Assembly (NCBI GenBank): GCA_015232575.1
Contig: JADFZL010000007.1
Location: 64,277-128,276, forward strand
Direction of reading: 5' to 3'
DNA: 64,000 nucleotides
DNA from: Candidatus Rifleibacteriota bacterium
GTDB taxonomy: Bacteria > Muiribacteriota > Ozemobacteria > Ozemobacterales > Ozemobacteraceae
Each line of letters starts with the position of its first letter. The stretch's first letter is position 1. The translations under genes and the position numbers were made by a program. Below, in pieces: positions 34,439 through 43,076 of this stretch. The notes under the pieces were generated by a model. It was not told the DNA's origin. It searched no databases and saw only the letters and a program-made list of their open reading frames with translations.

Positions 34439-36124
34439 TCAGATCTTGGCTTCGGGCGGATAAACCGGTTGCAGTCCACTCTGGAAGTGTCTGAGATGTA
34501 GCTCTGCTCCGCGGGAAATGCGCACCTTTGGAATAAGGTGTTTGTTTTTGTACAATTCGGTTATTGCCGCCACGGAATAATCAATGTGATCTTCGTTGTA
34601 CATATTTCTCGGAATTGCAAATCTCACATAGTTCAGGATTCCTTTGCGCTGCTCTTCTGTTTTCTGATCCCATTCGAATGCGAACGGCCCTAATTCGCAG
34701 GCGCGGATACCATAGAGGCGTATCAATTCGATAACGAACCCGACTCCGCCAAAATCGTCAATTTTCATGTCTGTTCCGGCGAAGAACTTTGTCATATCAA
34801 GATAGATTGCATGTCCACCTGGCGGCAGAACGACGGGAACTCCGTTGTTTACGAGTTTTTCAGCGAATCGTCTTGTCTGATGGACGCGGCGTTTCAGATA
34901 CGGAGTTTGTACAACGGCCGAAAGTCCGACAGCAGCAGCCATGATGTCTCTGCCGCTTAATCCGCCGTAGGAATCATTACCGTAGTTCAGAATCTGTTTT
35001 TCCTTAATGATTATTCCAATATCGCGCCCATTTTTTGAAAACTTTCTGTGGAATGTCCCTTTGTCGCGGAATGCAAGGAAACCGCCGATATTGCATACTC
35101 CGTCTTTTTTCAGACTCATTGTGAATCCATCTGCATAAGAGAACATTTCTTTCACAATCATCGGAATGGAGCGATCTTCGTAACCTTTTTCAAATTCCTT
35201 GATAAACCAGGCGTTCTCAGCAAATCTGGCGGCATCAAAGAAGAGTGGTATGTCATATTTTTTTGCGATATTGTAACAGTCCCGGATATTCGCCATAGAT
35301 ACTGGCTGGCCGGCGGCGGTATTGTTGGTTATTGTCAGAAGTATCAGCGGAACGCGTTCTGGACCTTTTTCTTCAATAAATGTAAGCAGGCGGCGCACAT
35401 CAATGTTTCCTTTGAAAGGGTTTCTGTTCCAGAGTTGATCGGAAGGGAATGAATCGGTTACTTCCGGAGAAAACATGTTTATCGGAACAAGTTTATTTAC
35501 GTGAGCCTGTGCTTCTGTGGTATCAAAAAAGCCATTGCTTGGAATGAAATACTGTGATTCTTTTGTCTGTCCGGAATCTCTTACTACGCCGAACGGAGTT
35601 GTAAATTTCACAGAGTTTTCCTGTTCAAGAAGTGCATCTTTTATGGAAGAGAAAAGCAGATTTTCTGCGCATCTTCCCTGAGGTGTCAGGAAGAAATTCG
35701 GGCGTGTCAACTGGTGAATTCCGCCATTTACAAAACCGCCCTGTGGCGGATTTTCAAGTTGTTCTGCATCTGGCTGCCAGGTCAGATTCTGTTCGTCAAC
35801 AATGATTTTGTTTATAAGTTTATGTGGTTCATCGCCGCGTTCAAAAATATCCCTGACAGTATCAAGTATTCCAAAATATCCGTGATTTCGGCCATAAGCT
35901 TCATCACCACGAAACATTGCAGCCCATTGCAGATCTGTCATTGAACTTGTTCCGGAGTCAGAAAGATAATCGCAAACCAGCATACTTGCCGGAAATGCAA
36001 AAGCATTGAATTCTGTCGATTTCTGAACAGAATAACGCTGCTCAACAGTAAGCCAATGGATTGGCCTTATAACAAGATTACTTGCCGAAGGTATCGCAAC
36101 TCCCAGATTTTCAGCACTTTTCAT
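34439..36124 (-). CDS. tnaA: Tryptophanase / beta-eliminating lyase, long form
   Basis: PLP-dependent lyase of the tryptophanase / tyrosine phenol-lyase family; tryptophan would give indole, pyruvate and ammonia. PLP contacts are D297 in FFDAARFAENAWF and the Schiff-base lysine in the pair K339/K340 (FTMSLKKDG). ITNNTAAGQPVSM and NIGGFLAFRDK are family motifs. At 561 residues it is about 90 longer than E. coli TnaA (471); the extra sequence lies mostly between residues 100 and 235. Tryptophan or tyrosine specificity cannot be fixed from this view. No TnaC leader peptide and no TnaB permease are seen. The promoter at 36184-36213 is strong and AGGGGGGAA precedes the ATG. Confidence 0.88.
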   Translation of the reverse strand: MKSAENLGVAIPSASNLVIRPIHWLTVEQRYSVQKSTEFNAFAFPASMLVCDYLSDSGTSSMTDLQWAAMFRGDEAYGRNHGYFGILDTVRDIFERGDEPHKLINKIIVDEQNLTWQPDAEQLENPPQGGFVNGGIHQLTRPNFFLTPQGRCAENLLFSSIKDALLEQENSVKFTTPFGVVRDSGQTKESQYFIPSNGFFDTTEAQAHVNKLVPINMFSPEVTDSFPSDQLWNRNPFKGNIDVRRLLTFIEEKGPERVPLILLTITNNTAAGQPVSMANIRDCYNIAKKYDIPLFFDAARFAENAWFIKEFEKGYEDRSIPMIVKEMFSYADGFTMSLKKDGVCNIGGFLAFRDKGTFHRKFSKNGRDIGIIIKEKQILNYGNDSYGGLSGRDIMAAAVGLSAVVQTPYLKRRVHQTRRFAEKLVNNGVPVVLPPGGHAIYLDMTKFFAGTDMKIDDFGGVGFVIELIRLYGIRACELGPFAFEWDQKTEEQRKGILNYVRFAIPRNMYNEDHIDYSVAAITELYKNKHLIPKVRISRGAELHLRHFQSGLQPVYPPEAKI

Positions 36125-36183
36125 TAAAGCATTCCCCCCTATGAAATGTAAATTTTGATAAAGAATTAATTAATGCAGAGTGC

Positions 36184-36213
36184 ATTATAATGCCACTTTA
36201 ACCAATATGGCAA
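36184..36213 (-). promoter_or_regulatory. Sigma-70-type promoter of tnaA with palindrome over the -10
   Basis: On the minus strand TTGCCA (36213-36208), 18-bp spacer, TATAAT (36189-36184). The -10 lies inside the 12-bp perfect palindrome GCATTATAATGC (36182-36193), a possible operator. Confidence 0.65.
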
Positions 36214-36236
36214 ATGTTTTTTCTTGTTTTAATCCA

Positions 36237-36259
36237 CGCGCCCAAGTCGGGCGCGACAT
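36237..36259. repeat. GC-rich hairpin between tnaA and the AlbA-domain gene
   Basis: CGCGCCC, 5-nt loop AAGTC, GGGCGCG. It lies just downstream of the minus-strand AlbA-domain gene. No T-run follows, so a terminator role is weak. Confidence 0.5.
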
Positions 36260-36284
36260 TATGTGTTAGGGAAAAAGCGATAGC

Positions 36285-37736
36285 TTATTTTACAATCTTC
36301 CAATAACCTGTTTTTTTTGGACCATAGTGAACAATTACTCCAGAGGCTTTCATTCTTTTAAGATGATATCTGATGCCGTCATAAGTAATATTTAAAATCT
36401 CGGAAAGCTTTTTTGCAGAGAGGTCTGGAGAGCATTTCAATAATTCAATAATTTTTTCATAAGTTGTTAATTCGTTTTCATGGGCGATAACGGAATGATT
36501 TTTACTGGTAGTTGAATTTTTTGCTTCCATAAAGCTTTTTGCGGAATAATTATCAGTGTTATTGGTAGTATTAAAAGCGATTTTATTGGTAGGACTGACT
36601 GAAGAATCTTTTTCATTACCCGATAAATAATTAATCTGAGCAAAATTAAATATTACCCATATTCCATTTTGCTCGGACTTGAGCTCAGGCAAGGATAAGC
36701 CCTGCTCACGACATGAATCAAGCATTTTTGTGATGCCACGACCCCACGCTTCAATCAAGCCTGCACGAAAAAAGACTGCTGCAATGTCCGGATTGAAAGG
36801 TTGTGATGAATGTTTTAACAAAAGACTTTTGATTGACCAGTCAACCGGTAGCATTCCCGGATTCCAGATCATAAGTTTATCTTTATAAACACTGATTTGA
36901 ATTGGAATGCATGTCGAATAGTCCTTATGAACAACTGCGTTTAAAATTGCTTCACGCAAAGCAACTTCAGGAACTGGGTATGTTTCAATGCGTTGCAGTC
37001 CTTTGTATGATATTAATGCTTTTATGTACTTTGCTTTAATTATTTCCATGGTTTGATCAACCTGCCTTAGCAGCGGACCGTGCACCTCATCCTGATATCG
37101 TAATTCTGCATCGGTTTCAAAAAAACCGATTTTTATTGATGCACCAGTTGCGAATTTTTCCGGCTCAGAATGAAATAGCAGAAGCGCTGCTCTTTTTAAA
37201 TAATTGCTTTCAAGCAGGTGCAATTTATCCAAAAGAGATTTGACAGATTCCTTTAATATTGCACGATCAAGCCTGTTACTCAGGATTGCCTGATTCTTAA
37301 ATATGTTTATTGCGTCTTTATCCAGGGCTGAAATTTTAACGTGCTGAAGAGCGATTCCATCCCAATGTAAACCTTGCTTGCGAAGCAAAAATTTTGCAAG
37401 AGCTGCACCTTTAAGCTGTTGATTTGTACTTCCAGTTCGATAAAAGTACTCACCACGGTAGCTAATTGGATTTGGGTATTGTCCAACTTTTATTTCCAGG
37501 AAGTCTTTACCGTTCTCCTTCTTCAAATCAACGTCAACAATAACTCCGAGAATGTCTCGAACTTTATTTGGGATATCATCAAGTAATTTTTTAGTTTCCT
37601 TCAGACCAACATAATCTCCCTGATCATTGCGACCAATAATCAATTTACCACCAGAGGCGTTGGCAAAGCCACAAATCCATTTGAGATTCTCATCTCTCCA
37701 GGATTCTTTGAACTCAATATTCTGGTCTTCCCGCAT
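36285..37736 (-). CDS. AlbA_2 (Schlafen-type) domain protein with winged-helix C-terminus
   Basis: The N-terminus NIEFKESW, continuing ICGFANASGGKLIIGRNDQGDYVGL, is the AlbA_2 / Schlafen AAA_4-type domain. The middle (residues about 240-330; REAILNAVVHKDYS, DKLMIWNPGMLPVDWSI, FRAGLIEAWGRGITKML) is the HATPase_c_4 module usually paired with it. The C-terminus (about 420-480, LKCSPDLSAKKLSEILNITYDGIRYHLKRMK) is a winged helix. These proteins are annotated as transcriptional regulators or RecG-like helicases and often sit in mobile or defence-rich regions; the true activity is poorly known. The ATG at 37736 has AGGAAGG 5 bases upstream and gives the usual N-terminus. Confidence 0.8.
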   Translation of the reverse strand: MREDQNIEFKESWRDENLKWICGFANASGGKLIIGRNDQGDYVGLKETKKLLDDIPNKVRDILGVIVDVDLKKENGKDFLEIKVGQYPNPISYRGEYFYRTGSTNQQLKGAALAKFLLRKQGLHWDGIALQHVKISALDKDAINIFKNQAILSNRLDRAILKESVKSLLDKLHLLESNYLKRAALLLFHSEPEKFATGASIKIGFFETDAELRYQDEVHGPLLRQVDQTMEIIKAKYIKALISYKGLQRIETYPVPEVALREAILNAVVHKDYSTCIPIQISVYKDKLMIWNPGMLPVDWSIKSLLLKHSSQPFNPDIAAVFFRAGLIEAWGRGITKMLDSCREQGLSLPELKSEQNGIWVIFNFAQINYLSGNEKDSSVSPTNKIAFNTTNNTDNYSAKSFMEAKNSTTSKNHSVIAHENELTTYEKIIELLKCSPDLSAKKLSEILNITYDGIRYHLKRMKASGVIVHYGPKKTGYWKIVK

Positions 37737-37931
37737 ATAACCTTCCTGTAGCCCTTTCCCTAAATCTTTATATCGTAAGAGAATTTGGTTAAGCTTTTCG
37801 GAATAGAATAACACATTCTTTCTACTATGATAAAAGCTTTTTAGAAATATATAATGAATTTGCTTTTGCTTGTCGATTAATGATTTGGGATAGCAGTTGA
37901 CTTTTTTTAGCGAGCATTAAAGGAGCTTGCA

Positions 37932-39395
37932 ATGAGCAAAAAAGCTTTTATAATACTATTGGGTTTATTATCTTTATCTGAACTTCCAATTTCGTATGGA
38001 TATGCCGGAGATTCCTCAGCTGACAGCCTCAGTCAGGCTGGCTTCAGTGATACATTTATTTCCAAGGTGAGGAGAGGACGGGCTGAATCATACTCAAGAT
38101 CCTTTGATGCTGAAACGCCTTCGCTGGAAGGTTTTGCAAAAGAAAATACCAAACAGCCAGAGAGCAGTGGCGAACTTCCTTCTATGCCTTCTGATATTGG
38201 TGCTGAACCAGCAAAAAGCTCAGCATCTGCCAAGCCTGCAGAAAAAGAAGAAGTTAAATCTGAAGTAAAGTCTGAAACAAAATCTGGAAAGAAATCTTCT
38301 AAAAAATCATCTAAGAAGAAAAAATCTTCCAAAAAATCTAAGAAAAGATCATCTGCGCCAATAGTACAAAGTGTGCCTGAATATCTTGCGCCAACACCAC
38401 TTATTCCGAATATGGGTTCAGAAAGAATGTCTTCACTGCCAGCTCTTCCGCCAATTGCAGAAGCGCCCAGAAGTTACGGCGGTCAGGAAATTTATTCTCA
38501 GGAGCCGCTGCATCTGCCTTCGATAAACTCTCTTCCGCTTCCTTCCAGAACTACTGTGCCACCGCTTGTTAGAGGAACTTCACTTTATTCTGATGCTTTC
38601 AATGAAGCATTTACAAGAGTTCTTGCATGCAATTTCAGCGGACTTACCGGTTTAAATACAACAGTGTCTGCAGATGTCAGCCGCGAAGGCACTTTCAAAA
38701 TGGGTTTCCATACCAGTTGGTTCAATCTTGACCGCGTTTACGACCGCGTGCTGGCAAGCAACGAAAGCGGTGAATTCTTTGAAATGCCGCTCTTTTTCAA
38801 CTATGCAGTGACAAGCGATCTTGAATTTGGATTCATGCTTCCGATATTGAATCATACCGTTAAATCAAGAATACTCTGGCCGAAAGATTACAGGGAATCT
38901 GGTGTCGGAGATATGAAGCTTTCATTCAAATACCGTGTGTTTGATAACCAGCAGTACATGATGCGCGGAGCATTCGGAGTTGGTTTCAAATTTCCCACTG
39001 GAAGCGATGAAAAAGCCCTTGGTACAGGAAAAACCGATTTCGAGGTCTTCTCAGCTTTCAGCAAGAATTTTGAAAACGTGGTAGCGCATCTCCACCTCGG
39101 ATATGTTATGACTGGCGACCCGAATAATCAGTATTATCCAGACGGTCTTGCCGATATCTTCTATTACAACCTTGGACTTGAATATCCTCATAATAACAAC
39201 GTCAGCGTCATGGCCGAAGTTTGCGGGCAGGACTGGGGCAACGAAGGAATGAAGATCGACGTCATACCGAGTCTCAGATACACACCAACCGAAAGCTTTG
39301 CCTTCGAAGTCGGCGTGCCGATTGCTGTAACCAACGATCAGCGTTACGGCTACAATTACCGCCTGACCTTCGGTGTTACATCATTCTTCAGATGA
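37932..39395 (+). CDS. Secreted protein with Lys-rich linker and beta-barrel-like C-terminal domain
   Basis: Signal peptide at residues 1-25 (MSKKAFIILLGLLSLSELPI...YAG). Residues about 55-100 are low-complexity, and about 105-140 are almost only Lys, Ser and Glu. From about residue 215 to 487 the sequence alternates short amphipathic strands (FKMGFHTSWFNLD, LEFGFMLPILNH, GDMKLSFKYRVF, GFKFPTGSDEKALG, YRLTFGVTSFFR). Glycine-rich turns and a C-terminal aromatic-then-Arg end fit an outer-membrane beta-barrel of about 12 strands. It resembles proteins labelled 'transporter' or 'phenol meta-degradation' family, but this was not tested. The basic linker could bind peptidoglycan, LPS or nucleic acid. 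AAAGGAGC lies before the ATG. Confidence 0.65.
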   Translation: MSKKAFIILLGLLSLSELPISYGYAGDSSADSLSQAGFSDTFISKVRRGRAESYSRSFDAETPSLEGFAKENTKQPESSGELPSMPSDIGAEPAKSSASAKPAEKEEVKSEVKSETKSGKKSSKKSSKKKKSSKKSKKRSSAPIVQSVPEYLAPTPLIPNMGSERMSSLPALPPIAEAPRSYGGQEIYSQEPLHLPSINSLPLPSRTTVPPLVRGTSLYSDAFNEAFTRVLACNFSGLTGLNTTVSADVSREGTFKMGFHTSWFNLDRVYDRVLASNESGEFFEMPLFFNYAVTSDLEFGFMLPILNHTVKSRILWPKDYRESGVGDMKLSFKYRVFDNQQYMMRGAFGVGFKFPTGSDEKALGTGKTDFEVFSAFSKNFENVVAHLHLGYVMTGDPNNQYYPDGLADIFYYNLGLEYPHNNNVSVMAEVCGQDWGNEGMKIDVIPSLRYTPTESFAFEVGVPIAVTNDQRYGYNYRLTFGVTSFFR

Positions 39396-39473
39396 GAAAA
39401 GGCTTCCGCCCGAAACTTCTCTGCTGTTAACTTCAGAATTCCTGATTGGGGAAGAATTTTAGTCGGTATTGTT

Positions 39474-39580
39474 TCGCTGTCATTCCGGCCGAAGGGAGAA
39501 ATCTAAGGGTTAGTAGATTTCTCCCTTCTGTCAAAATGATAACTGGATACCAAGCACATTCCCCGAGTTTTCTCTATTTG
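39474..39580. repeat. Dispersed palindromic element, copy F
   Basis: GTCATTCCGGCCGAAGGGAG (39480-39499) and its inverse TCTCCCTTCTGTCAAAATGA (39522-39541) form a long hairpin. The flank CCAAGCACATTCCCCGAGTT resembles the flank of copy E. Confidence 0.65.
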
Positions 39581-39651
39581 TGTTCTGAAAACAGGAATCT
39601 TTCAATGAGCTTTGATAGAATACGACCCCTTCTTAAATATTTGCTGTAAAT

Positions 39652-41247
39652 TTAGAATGTTTCGAGCATTATCAGTTCGACTTTCATACCGGTTTCACTG
39701 TCTGTATGATCTTTTTCGAAGCGTGTTCTGAATTCATCGTTAATTTTTGTATCAAAAAATACTACCAGACTGATTACAGAAAGTCCAAGTGATTTTCCAT
39801 AGCGGGCTGCCTGAGTAATTGATTTTTTCAGCTCTGAAAGATTGGTGAAGCTTTTAAGTTCCAATCCATAAATTCGGATTTTCCTGTGTTTTAGCAGTAA
39901 ATCAATTTTTCCATTGCCAGTGGGAAATTCGGGGTTTATTGATACTTCCTTAAATGTCTGGAAAAATGAACACAGCCATGAGTAGAGATTAAAGTGATAA
40001 GTCGCTTCATATATGCGGTTATCTTTGCGTCTTGGCGCTTGACTAAGTATATAATCATGGTTTTCGACGAAATAGCTCTGGTACAATTTCATCAGGTTTC
40101 GGACATTTATTTCGTTGTCATTGATAATCGGGTCGATTTCAATGAACGGATCTGGTAATATCTTTCCATTTACTGAATAAATCTCTCTGGCGAATCTGTT
40201 GAAAAGCTTTTCCTGCACAAACTGGCATGGGAACTTCGCATATCGGAAATCACCATCTCTTTCAAATGAAATAACTCCGTGCATGTAAAGATAATTAAAT
40301 GCGGGATCTTCAAATTCGAAAACGGTTTTTCCATTTGTTCTGAAGAGATTAAGTATGACCGGCTTATATTCCGGATCAGTGGCTTTGCTGATGAGATTGA
40401 TTGTATTATTATTCGGAAGAACGCTCAATGCATCTCTGTAAACGTAGTTAAAAAGTTTCATGTCAATGGGTTCTGTTTTTTTCTCATTGTATCTTTCGGT
40501 CAGAAGCTCTCCGAACCAGCTTACAAGCCCTGGTTGCCCATTTGTTACATAAAAAACTCTGTCGATTACATCCTGATCAATTTTCTGTCCATATTCGCGT
40601 TCATACCAGTGGTACATTTCACATACTTCATCGTAAGTCAGATATGGTACATGAAGGCATTTTTGAACATTGAACGGAGAACCTGATTTATTCTCGACGC
40701 CTAGAACGCTTCTGATGCCTATCAGCGCAACGCCGTGAAGAATGATGTTTCTTTCAAAAGCTGATTTATTATCTCTTGAACGTTCGATGTAAAGGTTCCT
40801 TAATACTGCAACCAGTGAGGTGATAGCAGTTTCTTTAAGGGCGTCAAACTCGTCAAGAATGAGTATAAGCGGCTTATCAAAGTGTTCTCTGGTAAAAATA
40901 TTTTGAAATTCTATGAAGTTACATACTTTTGGCAGGTTGCGTTCTGTCTGTTCGGAAATATCAGCCAGAATTGCATTTGCAATATCAATAGGGTTTTCTA
41001 TATCGAACATTTGCTGCAAACTTATAATTGCTGCACAGAAAAGAGGGCTCTTTTTCAGTTCACGTGCAAGCTCGCGCAGAAGCCACGTTTTACCGCATTG
41101 TCGTGAAGCCCAGACAGTAATGTAATGTCCGCCCTCTTCCTGATTTTTGCCGAGCAGATATTCTCTTGTCAGATTCAGTAAATCTGTTCTTGGTACAAAA
41201 TAGTTGCTTTTTGTGCTTACTGGTCCATAAGATGAAAATGTTCTCAT
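39652..41247 (-). CDS. AAA-like ATPase fused to a PD-(D/E)xK nuclease-like domain
   Basis: N-terminal ATPase of the AAA_35/archaeal-ATPase type: Walker A ASRQCGKT (residues 47-54; Ala replaces the first Gly), Walker B LILILDEFDAL, and a helical region with GQPGLVSWFGELL. The C-terminus has D449 in KIDLLLK and E463-L-K465 in YGLELKSF, spaced like the PD-(D/E)xK nuclease core, followed by a helix with Q-x-x-x-Y (ITQAARYGKSL). This two-part layout is common in proteins of unknown role in accessory regions. Function unclear: a nuclease-linked switch ATPase, or a remnant of selfish or defence DNA. It has its own ribosome binding region and no operon partner. Confidence 0.7.
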   Translation of the reverse strand: MRTFSSYGPVSTKSNYFVPRTDLLNLTREYLLGKNQEEGGHYITVWASRQCGKTWLLRELARELKKSPLFCAAIISLQQMFDIENPIDIANAILADISEQTERNLPKVCNFIEFQNIFTREHFDKPLILILDEFDALKETAITSLVAVLRNLYIERSRDNKSAFERNIILHGVALIGIRSVLGVENKSGSPFNVQKCLHVPYLTYDEVCEMYHWYEREYGQKIDQDVIDRVFYVTNGQPGLVSWFGELLTERYNEKKTEPIDMKLFNYVYRDALSVLPNNNTINLISKATDPEYKPVILNLFRTNGKTVFEFEDPAFNYLYMHGVISFERDGDFRYAKFPCQFVQEKLFNRFAREIYSVNGKILPDPFIEIDPIINDNEINVRNLMKLYQSYFVENHDYILSQAPRRKDNRIYEATYHFNLYSWLCSFFQTFKEVSINPEFPTGNGKIDLLLKHRKIRIYGLELKSFTNLSELKKSITQAARYGKSLGLSVISLVVFFDTKINDEFRTRFEKDHTDSETGMKVELIMLETF

Positions 41248-41621
41248 ATTTACCTCTCATATCGAATCAAAATATCAGATTCTCTGGAGTGTGTCTTACG
41301 CAAATCTCCAATTTGTTCAAAATCATTTCTGCGTGCTAAGAGTAGTTAATGAAAATTGTACAATGCAAGCGCCTGACGAAATCAACTGATAAACATATCA
41401 TGACGTTTATTCCGATCTATTATATTGATAATATACGTCAGTGATATAAAAATTGCAAATTGATATCCAAATGAACACTATTTTCTGATCAACCGCAAAG
41501 AGCCTCCAAAGATTAAAGAATAGGAATTAAATACCGAAGTATTGCAATAATAATAGGAATGGATTACTATCATGTAAAGAGATTGCCAGTTTTGAAATCT
41601 TAAATTCTCAGGGAGTGTTTT
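41248..41621. other. 374-bp AT-rich gap between divergent ATPase genes
   Basis: No gene is seen. It contains a 6-bp inverted pair TGACGT ... ACGTCA (41401-41438) around an AT-rich palindrome (TATTAT / ATAATA). Promoters for both divergent genes are presumably here, but none is clear. Confidence 0.5.
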
Positions 41622-42854
41622 ATGGAAGAGCTTATTCAGCTTAGCAGGCGGTTTTTGTCTCTAAATAATAAATCTTACAAAAGATACTTTCTTGAGGCTA
41701 ATAAGCTGCAAAATCAGACTTCCATCATTATTGGCCAGAGAGGTGTCGGGAAGACAGTTACCCTTGTACAAAGTCTGCTTGAATCTTTCGGCGGCGACAT
41801 TCTTACAAAAAAAGCCATCTATATTCCAGTAGATCATTTTGTGGTTTCAAGGTACCCACTTTACGAGATAGCCGAGTTTTTTTATAATTCAGGCGTTGAA
41901 TTGATCTGTTTTGATGAAATTCACAAATATAAAAACTGGTCGAAGGAATTGAAAAGTATTCATGATACTTTTCCGGACCTGCGCATTATTGCAAGTGGTA
42001 GTTCAGCTCTTGAGATTCACAGGGAAAGCCATGATCTTTCCCGCCGGGCGATTGTATATCGTTTGCCCGGGCTCTCGCTTCGCGAATTTATTGGTATCAG
42101 AACAGGAATAAATCTTCCTGCGTTTTCCCTTGAGCAAATTGTAAAAAATCATGAAGTGCTCGCTGAAAATGTCCTGGAGTCGCTTGAGAAGAAAAATGAA
42201 AAGATATTATTTCATTTCAGGGAATATTTAAGGCATGGTTATTATCCATATTTTCTTTCATTTGAAGAGGAAAAACTGTTTCATATAACTCTGGAACAGA
42301 ATATTCATTACACGTTGGAATCAGATCTCTGCGCAGTTTACCCTTTTTTGAACGGTTCCAGTATAAGAAAAATCAAAAAACTGCTTTCTCTTATTTCGTC
42401 ATCGGTTCCGTTTACTCCTGACTTGAAAAGTCTGAAAAACAAGCTTGAAATAGGAGATGAGAGAACATTAAAGTCCTATTTTAAATATCTTGAAGATTCT
42501 GGAATCATAAAAACGTTTTCAAAAAGCGGAAGAGGGCTTGATGAGCTTGTAAAACCCGATAAGATTTATCTGAATAATTGCAATCAGATGTTTGCATTAT
42601 GTTCTGAGAGTGAAGAAAATAAAGGAACTATGCGAGAAACTTTTTTTGCATCAATGGTTTCGCTGAAACACAAACTTTCAATTCCAGAACAGGGCGATTT
42701 CATCGTTGATGGAAAAATGACATTTGAGATCGGCGGCAGGAACAAAAGTTTTTCCCAGATCAAAAACAAATCTCACTCTTTTCTCGCATTAGATGACATG
42801 GTTTCAGGCATAGGAAACAAAATTCCGCTCTGGTTGTTTGGATTTATTTATTAA
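41622..42854 (+). CDS. AAA_14/DUF4143 family ATPase
   Basis: Walker A GQRGVGKT (residues 38-45), Walker B LICFDEIHKYKNW and sensor RIIASGSSALEI, then the long middle with RRAIVYRLPGLSLREFI typical of this family. A DUF4143-like C-terminal domain ends with SFLALDDMVSGIGNKIPLWLFGF. 410 residues is normal. Such proteins are common, often in many copies, and of unknown function. GGGAGTG lies before the ATG. The stop falls exactly where the Uma2 remnant (42855-43060) is cut off, which suggests this gene arrived by insertion or recombination. Confidence 0.85.
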   Translation: MEELIQLSRRFLSLNNKSYKRYFLEANKLQNQTSIIIGQRGVGKTVTLVQSLLESFGGDILTKKAIYIPVDHFVVSRYPLYEIAEFFYNSGVELICFDEIHKYKNWSKELKSIHDTFPDLRIIASGSSALEIHRESHDLSRRAIVYRLPGLSLREFIGIRTGINLPAFSLEQIVKNHEVLAENVLESLEKKNEKILFHFREYLRHGYYPYFLSFEEEKLFHITLEQNIHYTLESDLCAVYPFLNGSSIRKIKKLLSLISSSVPFTPDLKSLKNKLEIGDERTLKSYFKYLEDSGIIKTFSKSGRGLDELVKPDKIYLNNCNQMFALCSESEENKGTMRETFFASMVSLKHKLSIPEQGDFIVDGKMTFEIGGRNKSFSQIKNKSHSFLALDDMVSGIGNKIPLWLFGFIY

Positions 42855-43060
42855 CAATTTGCACGGCTTCCCTTTGAAATATGAATACATCTGGAAATTC
42901 AATTCAACAACAATTTCCTGATGACGCCTCCCCGGAGCTGGTGTCATATCATAAATTATGCCATTAATCAGCTCACAGCGTTTCTCATCAGGGAAAGCAA
43001 GATAATCGGCATAAGTGTAGACTTTATCGGGGAGGTAACTTTACCTTTTTTGGGTGACAT
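42855..43060 (-). pseudogene. Truncated Uma2 (DUF820) family nuclease gene
   Basis: On the minus strand an ATG at 43060 with GGGAG upstream starts MSPKKGKVTSP. Near a CCCC run (about 43025-43032) the frame shifts to one reading YTYADYLAFPDEKRCELING and then IIYDMTPAPGRRHQEIVVELNFQMYSYFKGKPCKLL. This is the N-terminal third of the Uma2 restriction-endonuclease-fold family (normally about 190 residues, pattern TYEDYLxLPDxxRYELIDG ... PxxxHQxIVxxL). The catalytic core (PDI...EILSP) is missing because the sequence ends at the DUF4143 gene. One frameshift plus truncation marks it as dead. Confidence 0.75.
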
Positions 43061-43076
43061 GCTTCGAATTCTCCCA

